Origin: Euphorbia lathyris
Lineage: Eukaryota; Streptophyta; Magnoliopsida; Malpighiales; Euphorbiaceae
Length of the DNA: 64,000 nt
NCBI RefSeq assembly: GCF_963576675.1
Contig: NC_088918.1
Span: 43,557,501 to 43,621,500 of the forward strand
Direction of reading: 5' to 3'
Made by a program: the position numbers and the translations under genes. Positions within the stretch are counted from its first letter, which is position 1. The number at the start of each line of letters is the position of its first letter. Below the pieces are notes generated by a model, which made no database searches, was not told the DNA's origin, and was given only the letters and a program-made list of their open reading frames with translations. Positions 52,735-64,000 of this stretch are shown one piece after another.

Positions 52735-52865
52735 TAAGGGGGAACCGAGAGAAACCAACTTCCTAGAATGTGCCTTAGGGGAAACCATGTAGTGTACCTT
52801 AGAAAAAACCAACTTCATATAGTATACCTTAGGGGAAACCTAGAGTGTATCTTAGGGGAACCAAC
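52735..52865. repeat. minisatellite of CTTAGGGGAAACC units
   Basis: About five imperfect units of roughly 30 bp built on CCTTAGGGGAAACCAACTTC and TAGAGTGTA. The unit resumes after the hAT element with AACCAACTTCCTAGAATG at 54343, showing that the hAT landed inside the array. Confidence 0.75.
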
Positions 52866-54341
52866 CAGGGCCGTCTCCAGCATTTTGAAGGTTCTAGGCG
52901 CATTGTGCATTTTTTTTCATATCTAAATCTAATACTATTTTAGAAATAATAAATATTATATAATAAAATCAATAAATTATTAACTACAATTCAAGTCATA
53001 TAATAATAATATAAAGCTAAGAAATTATTATTCTTTTTGCTTTTGTATATGTAAAATCGAGTTTTCTTTTATATATTTAAAATCAAGTTTCTTCTCACCA
53101 ATCATGCGAGAAGCAAGCAGACGACAAAGTATTAGTTTCTGGAAATTAATCTTGGACGACTCAACTTGAACCTAATCACAAGATTCTATGGAAAGAGAGA
53201 GAAGAATTTATCTTCGAGATTAAAAATTGGCTGAGTCGCGTATTTATTATGAATTACAGGCTTAAATCACTATTTGGACATCGATTGATCCAAGGAATCC
53301 TGTCATTTGGCGCTTGATCTATCCAAAATTTTATCATTTGGCCACTGAACTATCCCTGTTGGTGAAATTTCAATCAATTTGGATAGAAACTTAATAGAAT
53401 TATTGACATATGATAATATTTTGATAATTAGAATTGACAAATTTTAGTTTATAGATTTGTTTTTTTGTTTTAATCTCATTAATTATTTGGGTAAATCAAC
53501 TTTAAAACGTACGGCATGTCAAATCCATATGTCAAAATATCACCACATATCATAAGGAAACAATTTTATCAAGACTTTATCAAAATTAAGTAGAATTTCA
53601 TCAATTTGAATAGTTTATGGTCCAAATGTGACCAAAATATTAAAATTTTAAATAAATCAGAGTCTAAATAACATTTTATACCAAATTACAAACTGTAATT
53701 TATAAGTGCATTTCGTCTTGTAATTAAAAAAATAAAAAATTTAAAAATCACTACAATAACAAAATAATAGTTTATACATTGTTTTCAAATATGAAAAAAA
53801 ATCAGAAAAAATCAGTACATGTGTTGTCAAAAGAGAGAAACAAAAAATAAGAGAAAAAATTAACCAATAAATGTTGATCCAAGGAATCATCAAAATTGAG
53901 TGAAATTTCATCAATTTAAATAGTTTATGGTCTAAATGTGATCAAATAATAAATTAGTGACCAAATATTAAAATTTTAAATAAATCAGAGGCTAAATAAC
54001 ATTTTGCACCAAATTACAAATTGTAATTCATAAGTGAATTTCATCTTGTAAGTAATAATTTATACATTCGTGTTGTCAAAGAAAGAAAGAAAAAAATAAG
54101 AGAAAATGTGAACAAAAAAATGTTAATCCATAAAATCGAACTCTCACCCTTATAAACATCTCCACTATGTTTTTACCATTCAACCTAGCAGTACTTTTTT
54201 TTATACATCTAAACTTATATATCATTTAACCATAATTTTTTTTAATAATTATTAAATTTTAAAAAAATTCTGATCGGAGGCCCCTGTAAGTCGGAGGCCC
54301 TAGGCGGCCGCCTAGACGGCCTCCCCCTAGAGCCGGTCCTT
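52866..54341. mobile_element. non-autonomous hAT element with 8-bp duplication
   Basis: 1476 bp. Ends CAGGGCCGTCTCCAG and CTAGAGCCGGTCCTTG are hAT-like inverted repeats, flanked by a perfect GAACCAAC at 52858-52865 and 54342-54349. No transposase frame. A 16-bp perfect palindrome CTAGGCGGCCGCCTAG lies at 54300-54315. The interior contains a roughly 310-bp direct duplication (from about 53578 and again from about 53889, each with ATTTCATCAATTT, AGTTTATGGTC and TAAATAACATTTT), so the element grew by internal duplication. Confidence 0.85.
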
Positions 54342-54987
54342 GAACCAACTTCCTAGAATGAATAAAAAATGATACTTGAGGTAAACCCAGGGGATCATGA
54401 AGTCATTTAATATTTCTAACGTGTATTCTGTGAGCCAATTAAAAAGCAGAGTGTACGTATCAATTCATCGTAGAAGTTAAAGTAGAGCAGGTACTCAATA
54501 TGGAGAACGTGACTTGTGGAATAAAGTAGGAAGTTACCCCAACGTCTATAAAAGGAAGGAATCACGATGTAGACAACAGAACAACTCGACACATCCAAGC
54601 AAAACTCTAGCAAATTATCTCTAGGCTTCAGCAGCATCTTTAGAATTCTTAGTCATCCCTTAGTTTCAATTTTCAGATTTCAAGTTTCATTCACGCTTTC
54701 CGGTATAATTTTATTTTATTTGTTGTTCAATCATTTTCTGTAAGGTCAGTATCGCTTTGATAATTGAATCCTTTAGGAATTTTCGGTCTCTTTAACTCTT
54801 ACAATCGTTTGTTACGTAGAAGTCAGAAAGCGAACTCAATTCTCTAGCACGCTCGCATAGTTCGAGAACACTATAATTCTCTAGCACGCTCGCATTTTCT
54901 CACGAAAGAGCCAAACAAAAATTAGCACGCCCAGTGGGACACAATCACAATACCGCCAAAGGAAAATGATAAGAAAAGCAAGGTTAA

Positions 54988-56516
54988 TGTGGTTAGTATC
55001 CAATTGACCCTTTAGTGATCCCTAATCATAAATATAGCACTATAGATTATATTTAATTCAATTAGGATCAATTAGGTTTAATTTAAATATCCCACATTTA
55101 TTATTAAGGCCTAAAAGAATTAAATTGCATTATGATTCAATTAATAATTTATCCCATGCAATCTAATTAATCAATCGATTAATTAATTATATTAGAAAAT
55201 TTATTTAATTAACCATAACCAAATTAAATACTAAATTGATTAACTTGTTATTTAATAAATAATCAATTACTCCCTTCTGTTAATTAATTGATGATTAATT
55301 AACTCGTTCCATTCCAATTAAATACAGTACATGTATTTATGATTATGTTATGTTCCGCCAGTTGTGTGTGCACGATCCTATGGGTCCGTCCTCAATCAGT
55401 CATGGACCTAAAGCCCAATGACCGTAAGTGGGTTCTAACAAACCATTACAGCCCTCGACTGATACGAATTATTTCAGCCGTTTTAAAAAGACACCTGAAA
55501 CCCAGTAGATGATCTCTCAGAATCTCTTACCAATTGCATACAGGGCCGGCCCTGGGCATAGGCCCGGGGGGCGCGGGCCTAGGGCCCAGGGCTGAAGGGG
55601 GCCAAAAAAAAATTTAGCCTTTATATGTATATATATGAAATTAATTTTTTTTTAATATAAATAGTGATAACATTATATAGGAGGGCATATTTCTTTCCGA
55701 AACTCAATTGATAAAAAAATTTAAAAGGCCTATTTTATTACGTATAAATTTTTTATTATTAAATGGGCCATTATTACTTATTTTGCCTAGGGCCCCTAAA
55801 TTGTCAGGACCGGTCCTGATTGCATATCTATATTATAAACCAGAGACATGGTGACTGTCATTCTCCGTATGGTTCATTATATTTCTTGATCAAAAGTAAA
55901 CTCATGAATCAGATAAGTAAACTACTTATCAAGGTATGACCATAAACTTCTTCAGTTCCACTTATCAAGTGGGCGGTGATATCAGCTCACTGTTAGGTGA
56001 GTGGTAATTCCCTCACTTCATATATTTGCAACAACGTGTTCAACGATTCACCCAACATACCCATATTTGGCATCTTGTTATGGACCTGTTAGGCGTATAT
56101 CAAAGTGAACGAGATTCCACGTCGTTTATTATAATGAAATTGGGTCTGGAGATAATAGAATTCTACACTTAGAAAGATCAATGGCACGTCCACCATGAAT
56201 CTTTCTAGAGCGGATCGGTCCAATCCCGTATTGAGCTACATCAATGCGTACCTGCTTCCATATCTGACTATGCAAGTATTGCAATGGTATGTTCAACATG
56301 ATTACAGAGACATTGGACACATAGAACTTTGGTTATATTCATTCCCATGAATAGAACAGGTCTCAGACAAGTTTCATACATGTTTCATAGCACAAGATAC
56401 AAACATAATGAATTAATGCCTTTATTCATATAAAACTTATACAATGTATTCAAACAATATAAATAATGTTTAATACATGGTCTAGAACCAATGCCTAAGA
56501 ACTAGGGCACACCAAC
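54988..56516 (-). mobile_element. copia-4 3' LTR, minus strand
   Basis: On the minus strand it starts TGTTGGTGTGCCCTAG at 56516, right after the polypurine tract AAGTGGGAGAT (56518-56529). The left end is placed at TGTGGTTAG (54988) because its complement ends in CCACA, but this is tentative. It includes the hAT MITE 55541-55818. About 1.25 kb without the MITE. Confidence 0.7.
55541..55818. mobile_element. hAT MITE with 8-bp duplication in the copia-4 LTR
   Basis: 278 bp with ends CAGGGCCGGCCCTG and CAGGACCGGTCCTG (the latter both as is and reverse-complemented, being self-complementary), flanked by a perfect ATTGCATA at 55533-55540 and 55819-55826. GC-rich at the left, AT-rich in the middle; no gene. 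Ends are related to those of the 52866 hAT element. Confidence 0.88.
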
Positions 56517-58795
56517 AATCTCCCACTTGACCTAGGTCTAATCAGGTATTTCCCTAATTCCTATAGATCTAGTGTGACCGTCATGCTCTGTCTGTCGCAG
56601 CGCTTTGGTCAAAAGATCAGCGACATTATCGTCTGTGTCTACCATCTCTAATGAAAGCTCACTTCCATTCGCAATTTCTCGAATATAGTGAAATTTCTTG
56701 AGCAAGTGTTTTGATCTCTTGTTCACTCGGGCTCTAGTGCTTGTTCCATGGCCCCGCTATTGTCACATAAAACATTAACTAATCTTAGGACAATTTTACC
56801 TAGTCCTAAATCAGCAATGTACTTCTTGATTAAAAAATGCTTCCTCTGCAGCATCGCATACATCGATGTACTCAGTTTTTGCTGTAAAATTTGCAATAGT
56901 CGGTTACTTTGTTCACCTCCAACTAATGGCATTGCCGTTCAGGAGAAAAACATAATTAGACTATGATTGGAATTCATCCTGACCAGTTTGAAAAGTGTAA
57001 CCTGATATTGCGAGTTCCTTCTGTCCTGCGAACACCAGAAATGCATCTTTTGTTCAGTTAAGGTACTTCAGGATTGCCTTAATTGCCATCCAGTGCTCCC
57101 TATTGGGACCCGACTGGTATCGACTTGTCATGCTTAATGTAAGTGCAACATCAGGCCTTGTACATAACATGGAATACATGATAGATCATATAGCTGATGC
57201 ATAAAGAATCTTCTCCATGTGTTCCCTATCCTCTTTGGTCTTAGGACTCTGCTTCTTATTCAGTTTCAACCCATGGCGAATCGGAAGAAATCCTTTCTTT
57301 GCTTTATCCATGCTGAAACTTTTAAGAACTTTGTCTTTGTACGAGGCTTGACTTAAAACTAGAAGCCATTAGGACCAATCTTTGTGGATCTGATCCCTAG
57401 GATTATTTCGGTTTCTCCTAGGTCCTTCATCGCGAAGCACTTGTTCAACCACTGCTTGATACCTTGCAGTGTTGCAACATCACCTCCAATAAGGAGTATG
57501 TCATCGACATACAACACCAAGAATGTTCATACGCTCCCACTAACTTTCATATACACACAAGGCTCATTGAGGTACTGCACGAATCCATACTCTATGATGG
57601 CTTCGTTGAATCTCTAATTCTAAGATCGAGATGCTTGCTTTAACCAATAAATGGATCTTTGAAGCTTGTATACTCTGTTGGGGTGTTTTGGGTTAACAAA
57701 ACCCTCTGGCTGCATCATATAGACATCATCGAGTAACTTTCCATTCAAGAAAGCGGTTTTAACGTCCATCTTCCATATCTCATAGTCGTACCATGCCACT
57801 ATGGCCAGAATAATCCTTATAGATTTGAGCATCGTTACTAGTGATAAGGTTTCATCATAATCAATTCCTTGAATCTGCCTATAACCTTTCGCAACCAGTT
57901 ACCCCTTAAAAGTGTTATCAGCTTTTAACTTGAAGCACCACCTGCAACCTATCACCTTAGCATCCTGAGGTGGATCCACCAAGCACCAGACTTGGTTATC
58001 ACGTATAGATTGCATTTCTGCCTCTATGTCTTTACGCTATTGATCTGACTGTGGGCTATCAATAGCATCCTGATTGGTTTGGGGTTCTTCTTGATCGACA
58101 ACCAAGAGATCCCCTTCGCCACTGACGAGGAATTTATACCTCTCAGGTAACTGTCGCGTTCTATCGGACCTTCTAAGGTCTTGTGCAACCGGCTTAGCCT
58201 CCTTAATTTCTTGTGGATTTGGTTTGGTTCTTGTAGCCTCCTTAGCTTCAGCTGCATGAGTCTATGAGCTTTGAACTTTTGCGAGTTCAAAATCTCTCTC
58301 GATGTCTTCTTTGGAAAGGAATTTCTTCTCCAATAAAACACCCCCTCTGGCTACGAATATTTTATTCTTAGTTGGGTTGTAGAACTAATAACCCTTAGTT
58401 TCCTTAGGGTAGCCCACAAAATGGCATTTTATAGATCTAGACTCTAGCTTGCCACCCATCAATTTCTTGACGTGTGCATCACAACCCCAAATCTTTATGA
58501 AAGATACATTGGGCTTTCGCTTGGTCCACAATTCATATGGCGTACTTTCAACTGCCTTGTTAGGTGTATTATTTATAATGAAAACAACCGTTTTCAAAGC
58601 ATATCCCCAGAAGGAGATTGAGAGAGATGTTTGACTCATCATTGAGTGAACCATATCGAGCAGGGTTCTATTTATCTTTCTGGACACTCCATTCCATTAG
58701 GGAGTTCCGGGAGGAGTGAGTTGGGATACTATCCCACACTCTCTTAAGAATGTGTCAAACTCTTGGCTTAGGTACTCACCCTCTCTGTCTTACCG
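56517..58795 (-). pseudogene. copia-4 pol remnant: integrase C-terminus, RT, RNase H
   Basis: A heavily decayed minus-strand copia pol. Integrase C-terminal part at 58687-58385 (NRTLLDMVHSMMSQ, FWGYALKTVVFI, PYELWTKRKPNVSF, KCHFVGYPKETKGY). Linker at 58341-58024. RT at 57832-57620 with KMDVKTAFLNG, DVYMMQPEGF and QRSIYWLKQASRS. The RT tail is in broken frames to about 57000. RNase H pieces lie at 56932-56723 (VLCDNSGAMEQALEPE) and 56726-56538 (NVADLLTKAL). The YVDD region, near 57490, is readable only in a short broken frame. Sequence stops near 58795 in mid-integrase, so the 5' half is gone. It belongs to a different family from copia-1/2/3. Confidence 0.85.
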
Positions 58796-59004
58796 GAGTG
58801 ATTTTGTTTTCTTACCACGATGACACCACCATAGTGTTTTATGACGATCGATACTCTCGAGGAGAAAGCAGGAACGCTTCAATGGGATCGATGCACCTTT
58901 TGGCTCACCAAAGCATCCTCTGACACCTATGAAAAATTCTCTGCCCCAATAGGCACTCTAGAAAGACCGCGTACCTACTGAGGCCAAATCAAAACACCTT
59001 ACAC

Positions 59005-59150
59005 TTTCCGACACTAACTCGTCATACTTACACTCCCCGACCCCAACTCGTCATACTTACACTCTCGAACGTCAACTCCTCACACTCATACTTCTTGACG
59101 TCAACTTGTCATGCTTACAGTCCTCGAGTCAACTCATCGCACTTATACCA
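59005..59150. repeat. minisatellite, about 30-bp unit
   Basis: About five imperfect units of the form CGAC..CAACTCGTCATACTTACACTC, diverging towards the right end. Confidence 0.8.
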
Positions 59151-59390
59151 CAAGACAACAACTTGGACTCACCTCATTCCACATCTCCGCGAGCAATGGT
59201 GAACCAGCTCACATCAAGTGCCTCACACTTAAAGAAGGGAGACTTTTTGATGTGGCAAAAGAGGCAAAAGCCTCTTAGCCTAAACAGGAAGTTGGTCCAA
59301 GCCCATCAAGTACTACTTGTTTGGTCATTTAGACGATCTAGATCCACTTGCGCCTTCCTGAGTCAGATTAGGAGGCATTTCACTCAACCA

Positions 59391-59392
<2 letters not shown>

Positions 59393-59431
<39 letters not shown>
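59393..59431. repeat. (CT)n microsatellite
   Basis: About 18 CT units just left of the solo LTR at 59466. Confidence 0.95.
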
Positions 59432-59434
<3 letters not shown>

Positions 59435-59868
59435 ATCCATACAATGGAATCAATGACTCTCCTTTTGAAGGAAAATAGACAAGCCTAGGCACAGCGGAAT
59501 TATAAAATTTTATCTATTTTATCTATTTCCCTTTTCCAAGATCTGTTAATTGTTATTTCATATAAAGAGGGATAGAACGAAATACCTTTATGACGATCTA
59601 TCTACCGTTGCAAACGAAGTGCCCACAACTTCAAAAGAATAGAATCTGTCAATGAATCTGCCCCCTACCCGAACAGACCTTTCACACCTCCGAATGAAAA
59701 TCCCAATGGTGAAAACAAGGAAGAATATGTCTAGAATCTCCTGTCCAAAAATCGTGACGATCCGACGGTTCAATCTCCGGGAATCCGCGAAATAGTGAAC
59801 TGGCCTGATGTAGGAGGAGAAAAACGAATTTCTCCTTTTGTTTGTCTTTTCTTCTTTCATGAGGACAA

Positions 59869-61346
59869 TGTTGAGCGATTTCCGCAAGTGCACGGTATAC
59901 GCTTATAGTAATAAAAGATATCGATCCCACAGGGAACGTTTTTTAAACAAAACTTATTTATAATCGGTTAAATTTACTTTTAGGTTTATAATATGAAAAA
60001 ATCGTTTAATCGGTTTTGGTTTTGAAATTGCTAGAATGAGAATTAGATAGAGTATGAAAACGTTAGAAAATATTCTGATTTAAGAATGAATTTGCAAGAT
60101 AGGAACGTTCAGTACTTTTTAGAAAAGTAAATAGATGTATTTGTTTGCATTAAGCAAAGAAAACAACTTTAAACTTTGTACGAATTATAAAGATGAAATA
60201 AATGACGGAACCTCTAATTAATTGGCTTTGAACATGACAAAACCCTTTCGGGATAGTTGCCCTTAATCAAATTAAAACTCTTTCGAGATAATAATTTGCC
60301 TAAGTGTTCAACAAAGTTTCCTTGTAAAGATTTTGGATTAAATACGTTTTAATGAAAACACCAGCAGTCACTTTAGTGGATTGGTTACCATAAGTGCTGC
60401 ATAAAAATCTATCGAATAAAACGGACTTTATTAGATGAAATATAAATTGATACAAGTTTACAGAGAACATGGAGCATGGAAACATTCGACGACTTGCAAG
60501 TGAACGGGTTGTCAATCCTTTCCTTGGGTTTCGTTAGAGTTTGTCAGGCTCAGGGGCGGATCCTCTACTCAATCTTCTCGCTGAATCTTCGTAATAGAGA
60601 CTGGGTCGGTCTACTACCAAAACGAAAACTAAACTGGAACAATGTCTAAACGCTACTAAACTTGTTATTATTGAATAAACAATGTGTGTACAGCATATTG
60701 CTTTTTACAGAATCGAAATCTAACTTCTGAATCACTTGACTCGGAATTTCTGCATAAATTCTATACTAATCTCTTTTTTCTACATATCTTCAACTCTCCA
60801 TCAACTCTTTATTTATAGATGTTGAAGAGTCTTGATTGAAGTGTCGTGTCTGTTGTGAAGGATCGTGTCCGTTGCGAAAGGACGTCTTTATCCACCCGAA
60901 CGATCGCGTTTCGTCGAAAACGAAAGTGTGTAACTAGGCTTCTAAAAACTCCTGCTCGTACCGAGAATATTAAATTCTCTACCGAGAATGGGGGAGCATC
61001 AATTGGTCTTCAAACGAAGGAAGGAAAAGCTGGGGAACGCGTGTCGCGACCATGAATTTGGGGGCCACGGTCGCGGCACGGAACGTTTTTCAGTTCTTCT
61101 GCTTTCGTTCGCGTCCTCGATTTGGCGTTATTAATTTCTGTCGTCTTTGACTCCTTTTGTAGGGTTTTTTCTTCTGTTTTTCGAGCTCTTTTCGTTCCTA
61201 TTTGGATTTTACCAAATATTTATGTACCTTACAAGAAAGAAACATATTCGAGAGTAAAAGCTTCCTAAACAGTTATAAATAGCATAAATTCGTAGCAATA
61301 TTGATGTAATTATTGATGATATTTTAGGTATATTTTGGGCTTAACA
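59869..61346 (+). mobile_element. gypsy-type solo LTR with GACAA duplication
   Basis: 1478 bp with ends TGTTGAGCG...GGCTTAACA and a perfect GACAA at 59864-59868 and 61347-61351. The start (CGCAAGTGCACGG, then TATCGATCCCACAGGG) is of a type common in plant Ty3/gypsy LTRs; Athila relationship is likely but not proven. It contains a GCGACC...GGTCGC inverted motif near 61045-61075. No coding sequence. Orientation could be either, since both ends are symmetric TGTT/AACA. Confidence 0.85.
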
Positions 61347-61427
61347 GACAACAAAACAAACAACACAGAAAAGAATAACTAATCAGTAATCAACCTTAAT
61401 AATAGCAATCGCAATGATTGCCTCTAA

Positions 61428-62177
61428 GAAGGTGTTTGGTTAGATCAAAATATGATATGGAATCGGAATGGGAATGCTTAATTCCCTTTGTTAATGCTTG
61501 GTTGCACAAAATATGACGGGAATGAAAATCTGATTCCCTTTTATATGGGAATCACTCGTTCCTCCCTATATCCCAAGGAATCAAATCTGATTCGTGAGTG
61601 AATTAATTATTTATGGCTCCTTAATTATCTCCCCCACTTGCACATACCCTTCCCTCCTCCGTCTTTTTCGTGAAGCACTTTCCATGACATTGGTCGAAAT
61701 GTTCCATCTGCAACACAAAAGCAATAGTATGGATTTTCTTAAGAAATGAGATTAGAAGGTTGATAAAGCTCAAACATGGCTTTATATTACAAGTTTGAAA
61801 TTCATCGTGGGAGTGAAGAAAGGGAAGAGAATGCTAAAAATAATAAAACATTAGTTGCTGCCATTGTCTTCTCGCCTAATTAAATCATGCTATGTTATAT
61901 CATTGATTTTCATCCAAGTTTTGATTTAGAGCTTCAATTCTTCAAGGAGATATATTTTTAACTGAAGTTATAATTGCTATTATTTTATAAGTTATTTAAA
62001 AAAAAGTATTACATTCATTCCGATTCCAGTGTTTTTAATCAAACAACTTCAAATGAAATCATATTCCGATTCCAAATTAAACCAAACAAAATAGATAAAT
62101 AATCATTCCGATTCTGATTCCGCCACATTCCGATTCCGATTCCAATTCTGATTCCGAAGTTTAAACCAAACGCCCCT
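61428..62177. mobile_element. Tourist-like (PIF/Harbinger-type) MITE
   Basis: Ends GAAGGTGTTTGGTT and AAACCAAACGCCCCT are imperfect inverted repeats, and TAA flanks both sides (61425-61427 and 62178-62180), the duplication expected of PIF/Harbinger. Repeated ATTCCGATTCC words occur near both ends. It interrupts the family LTR within its TTAGAGGCAATC motif. No transposase. Confidence 0.65.
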
Positions 62178-63822
62178 TAACAGAAATCGATACGAGATCA
62201 AAGAGAGAGTAAGAAAGATTGTAATTAGCCGAGACGGTTTCGGAACGGTTCCTCTTGCCTCCTTATTGTGTTGGTCGAATTTATGGGGTTAGGGAGTCTA
62301 TTTATAAACTTCTCTAACCCTAATCTCAGTTGTGTTATGTAATTAAATAATTGGAATCTTATTCAGAATAGGATTCCTAATTAGATAATTAAATAAACAT
62401 TTTACTATTATCTAAATAATAACTAATTATATCTAGATAATTATTATTAATCAAATTAATAATTAATTAATGTTAGGAATAATTAATTAGAGTTTCAATC
62501 ACATAAAAACTTCTAATTAATATTATCAGATAATCTTTTAATTTAATTTAATTAAAAAAAAATTAAATTAATCAAATTAATATTAATAATTAATATTTCT
62601 ACCAAAAAAAAAGATAATCTTTTAATTTAATTTATAATCATAATCAAATTATAATTATTAATCAAATTAATTTATCTCTAATTAATATGTAAATTTCGGC
62701 CCATATATAGTGTCTCACTAATTACATTTTCGTCCTCCGATTCCAAGTCCCATATGCGACCCATTAGGTTCTTTATTGCCACTAGCCGTATATATCCTTT
62801 GAAATTATTCATCACGATTAATTCCAACATATATATAACGGAATACCGTCGCGAGCTGTTACTAGCAGAACCTATGATATTCCCTCAGAGCAATTAAGAA
62901 GTCAGGTTGATAACTGACGTTAACCTTTCTGCATTAGGTACAGTATAATACGATCCTTCATCAACTATATCATGTCGGTCAATTCCTTATAACCATGGAA
63001 CGTGTCAAGGTTACATATAACGAAGAGTCCGGTTTTACTTGTACAGGTTGAATTCACTCTGAAAAGATAAGTTAAGTGAAATGTTCATTTCTACTCTTAA
63101 CTGTATCACCTTGCAAGGATTTCAGTTAATTCACCACAAGCGGCCATTTGGATATATCTCCCACTTATTGGGAGTGACGAATGCTCAATCTGACATTAAC
63201 TATTCTGCAACTACTTTGTGTGATACCCAACCCTGCTCTCACACACCCCAGGCTCTCACCTGTTGGATCGTGCTCGCACAGAATCAAAGTATCAGACTCC
63301 ATAATCCAGAATCACTAATTAACGAATGTTTGAGTCTGAGGATTAGTTATACCTACTAATACCAATGAGATAAACAGTTGACACATTAGATAAATCAATC
63401 CATTCTGTTATCTCAAGTCGGGTCCCAATCCTAATGAACTCCTTCACCGGATCCATGTAACTGTCTAGATATCTGAATATCGAAAGCTTGTGAGATCAGC
63501 TTTCTGTCTCGACAGAAAACACTGTTACATGCAAGTCTCAACAGTAATATGCCAACCCCTATAACATATTACTTGACTTGGGTTTACTTTAAGTCTATTG
63601 GTCTATTATAAAGTACAGTCTCACTTCATGCTTGTATGAACACTTTATAACTACTTAAATAAACTTAGGGTTACTTTCTTTATGAAAGATTTGTGCCTTT
63701 ATATATATAGTTACATTTTAATGCTATATATCTGATTAAACAAATGACTAAATAAACAATTTATTCATTAATATTTATATCCTAAAACAATTGTCTTTAG
63801 GACACTAAACTCCAACACCTTT

Positions 63823-64000
63823 CTCTCTACTTTACTTCTTAATACACTTATTAACTTAACCGTCAGAATATATTCAAGGTACCATTCTCAGCAGGTCAAT
63901 ATATTTTGGTGTTGTCCAATCTCAATACTCGCGTCACAACGTTATCATGTGCTTACAAAGATAGCTACTTGCTTATTGCCTCAATTTTATGACAAATCAA
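63823..64000. other. right edge, no gene seen
   Basis: Sequence beyond the solo LTR, continuing the CT-rich context of the left flank (CTCTCTAC). Nothing recognisable. Confidence 0.5.

Larger units (their letters stand above)
52700..54928 (+). mobile_element. gypsy-type LTR, split by a hAT element; limits approximate
   Basis: The right part (54350-54928) has LTR character: CTATAAAAGGAAGG (TATA) near 54546, then a leader with CTCTAGCACGCTCGCAT repeated twice (54842 and 54877), ending before TTAGCACGCCCAGTGGGACA (about 54922), a primer-binding-type phrase common right after LTRs of plant gypsy elements. The left part carries a short tandem repeat. The internal region is absent beyond about 54985, where copia-4 begins. 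Confidence 0.45.
58796..59465. other. low-complexity spacer with minisatellite and CT tract
   Basis: No gene. The 116-codon frame at 59106-59456 runs into the CT microsatellite and has no domain. The left edge is the truncation point of copia-4. Confidence 0.5.
59466..63817 (-). mobile_element. solo LTR of the copia-1/2/3 family, with two nested insertions
   Basis: Perfect CCTTT duplication at 59461-59465 and 63818-63822. On the minus strand it begins TGTTGGAGTTTAGTGTCC (63817) and ends CTATTTTCCTTCA (59466), matching copia-3-type LTR ends. In between, LTR sequence is recognisable (AAGTGCCCACAACTT near 59620, GATTGCCTC near 61420, TTACTTGTACAGG near 63040). Net of the gypsy solo LTR and the MITE it is roughly 2.1 kb, close to the family's 1.85 kb. 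No internal element sequence. Confidence 0.88.

Noticed and set aside
59588..59930. Overlapping 82- and 101-codon minus-strand frames
   Set aside because: They lie in LTR sequence of the copia family and cross the gypsy insertion boundary at 59869.

Overview
The window is plant nuclear DNA, most likely from a eudicot, in a retrotransposon-dense stretch. The signs are two intact plant-type genes (a CML42/43-type calmodulin-like protein and an LEA-2/NHL-type protein), a third plant-specific gene with a probable leader intron, AT-rich spacers with microsatellites, and transposons of typical plant lineages (SIRE-type and other Ty1/copia, Athila-type Ty3/gypsy, LINE, hAT, MULE-like, Helitron, Tourist-like). 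I see no rRNA, tRNA or CRISPR. The species cannot be told from the sequence.

Layout. (1) 1-18.7 kb: a minus-strand SIRE-type copia element with gag, pol and an envelope-like ORF3. Its pol is split by a plus-strand copia element (copia-1, 6438-15752, target duplication CAGAC), and its left LTR is cut by an LTR of its own family in the opposite orientation. (2) 18.7-23.1 kb: gypsy debris, including an Athila-type ORF1 broken by a SIRE-family solo LTR (20613-22069, duplication GGATG) and a small gypsy RT fragment. (3) 24.6-25.4 kb: the calmodulin-like gene on the minus strand. (4) 25.6-28.4 kb: a 5'-truncated LINE with an A-rich tail, a small Helitron-like element and a MULE-like MITE with a 10-bp duplication. 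(5) 30.0-44.6 kb: copia-2, 5'-truncated, with copia-3 of the same family (31702-41052, duplication TGAAC) inside its pol. (6) 44.6-50.6 kb: the gene-bearing interval, with a MITE, the plant-specific gene at 45.6-46.2 kb, an LTR fragment, two MITEs, and the LEA-2 gene with a MITE just upstream. (7) 50.7-52.2 kb: a long inverted-repeat element in a (TA)n tract, carrying tRNA-like A and B boxes in both arms. (8) 52.7-58.8 kb: a gypsy-type LTR split by a hAT element (duplication GAACCAAC), then a minus-strand copia-4 remnant whose LTR holds a hAT MITE (duplication ATTGCATA). (9) 59.5-63.8 kb: a solo LTR of the copia-1/2/3 family (duplication CCTTT), itself invaded by a gypsy-type solo LTR (duplication GACAA) and a Tourist-like MITE (duplication TAA).

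The three host genes are unrelated and show no operon-like or cluster logic; the window is mainly a stratigraphy of insertions. Copia-1, -2 and -3 have broken reading frames. In every case where a premature stop can be matched to a sense codon in a sister copy, it arose by C-to-T or G-to-A change, as expected from decay of methylated, silenced copies. The most unusual features are a GC-rich block of strong hairpins in the untranslated leader of copia-1 and copia-3, with one compensatory base-pair change, and the paired tRNA-like promoter motifs in the long inverted-repeat element.
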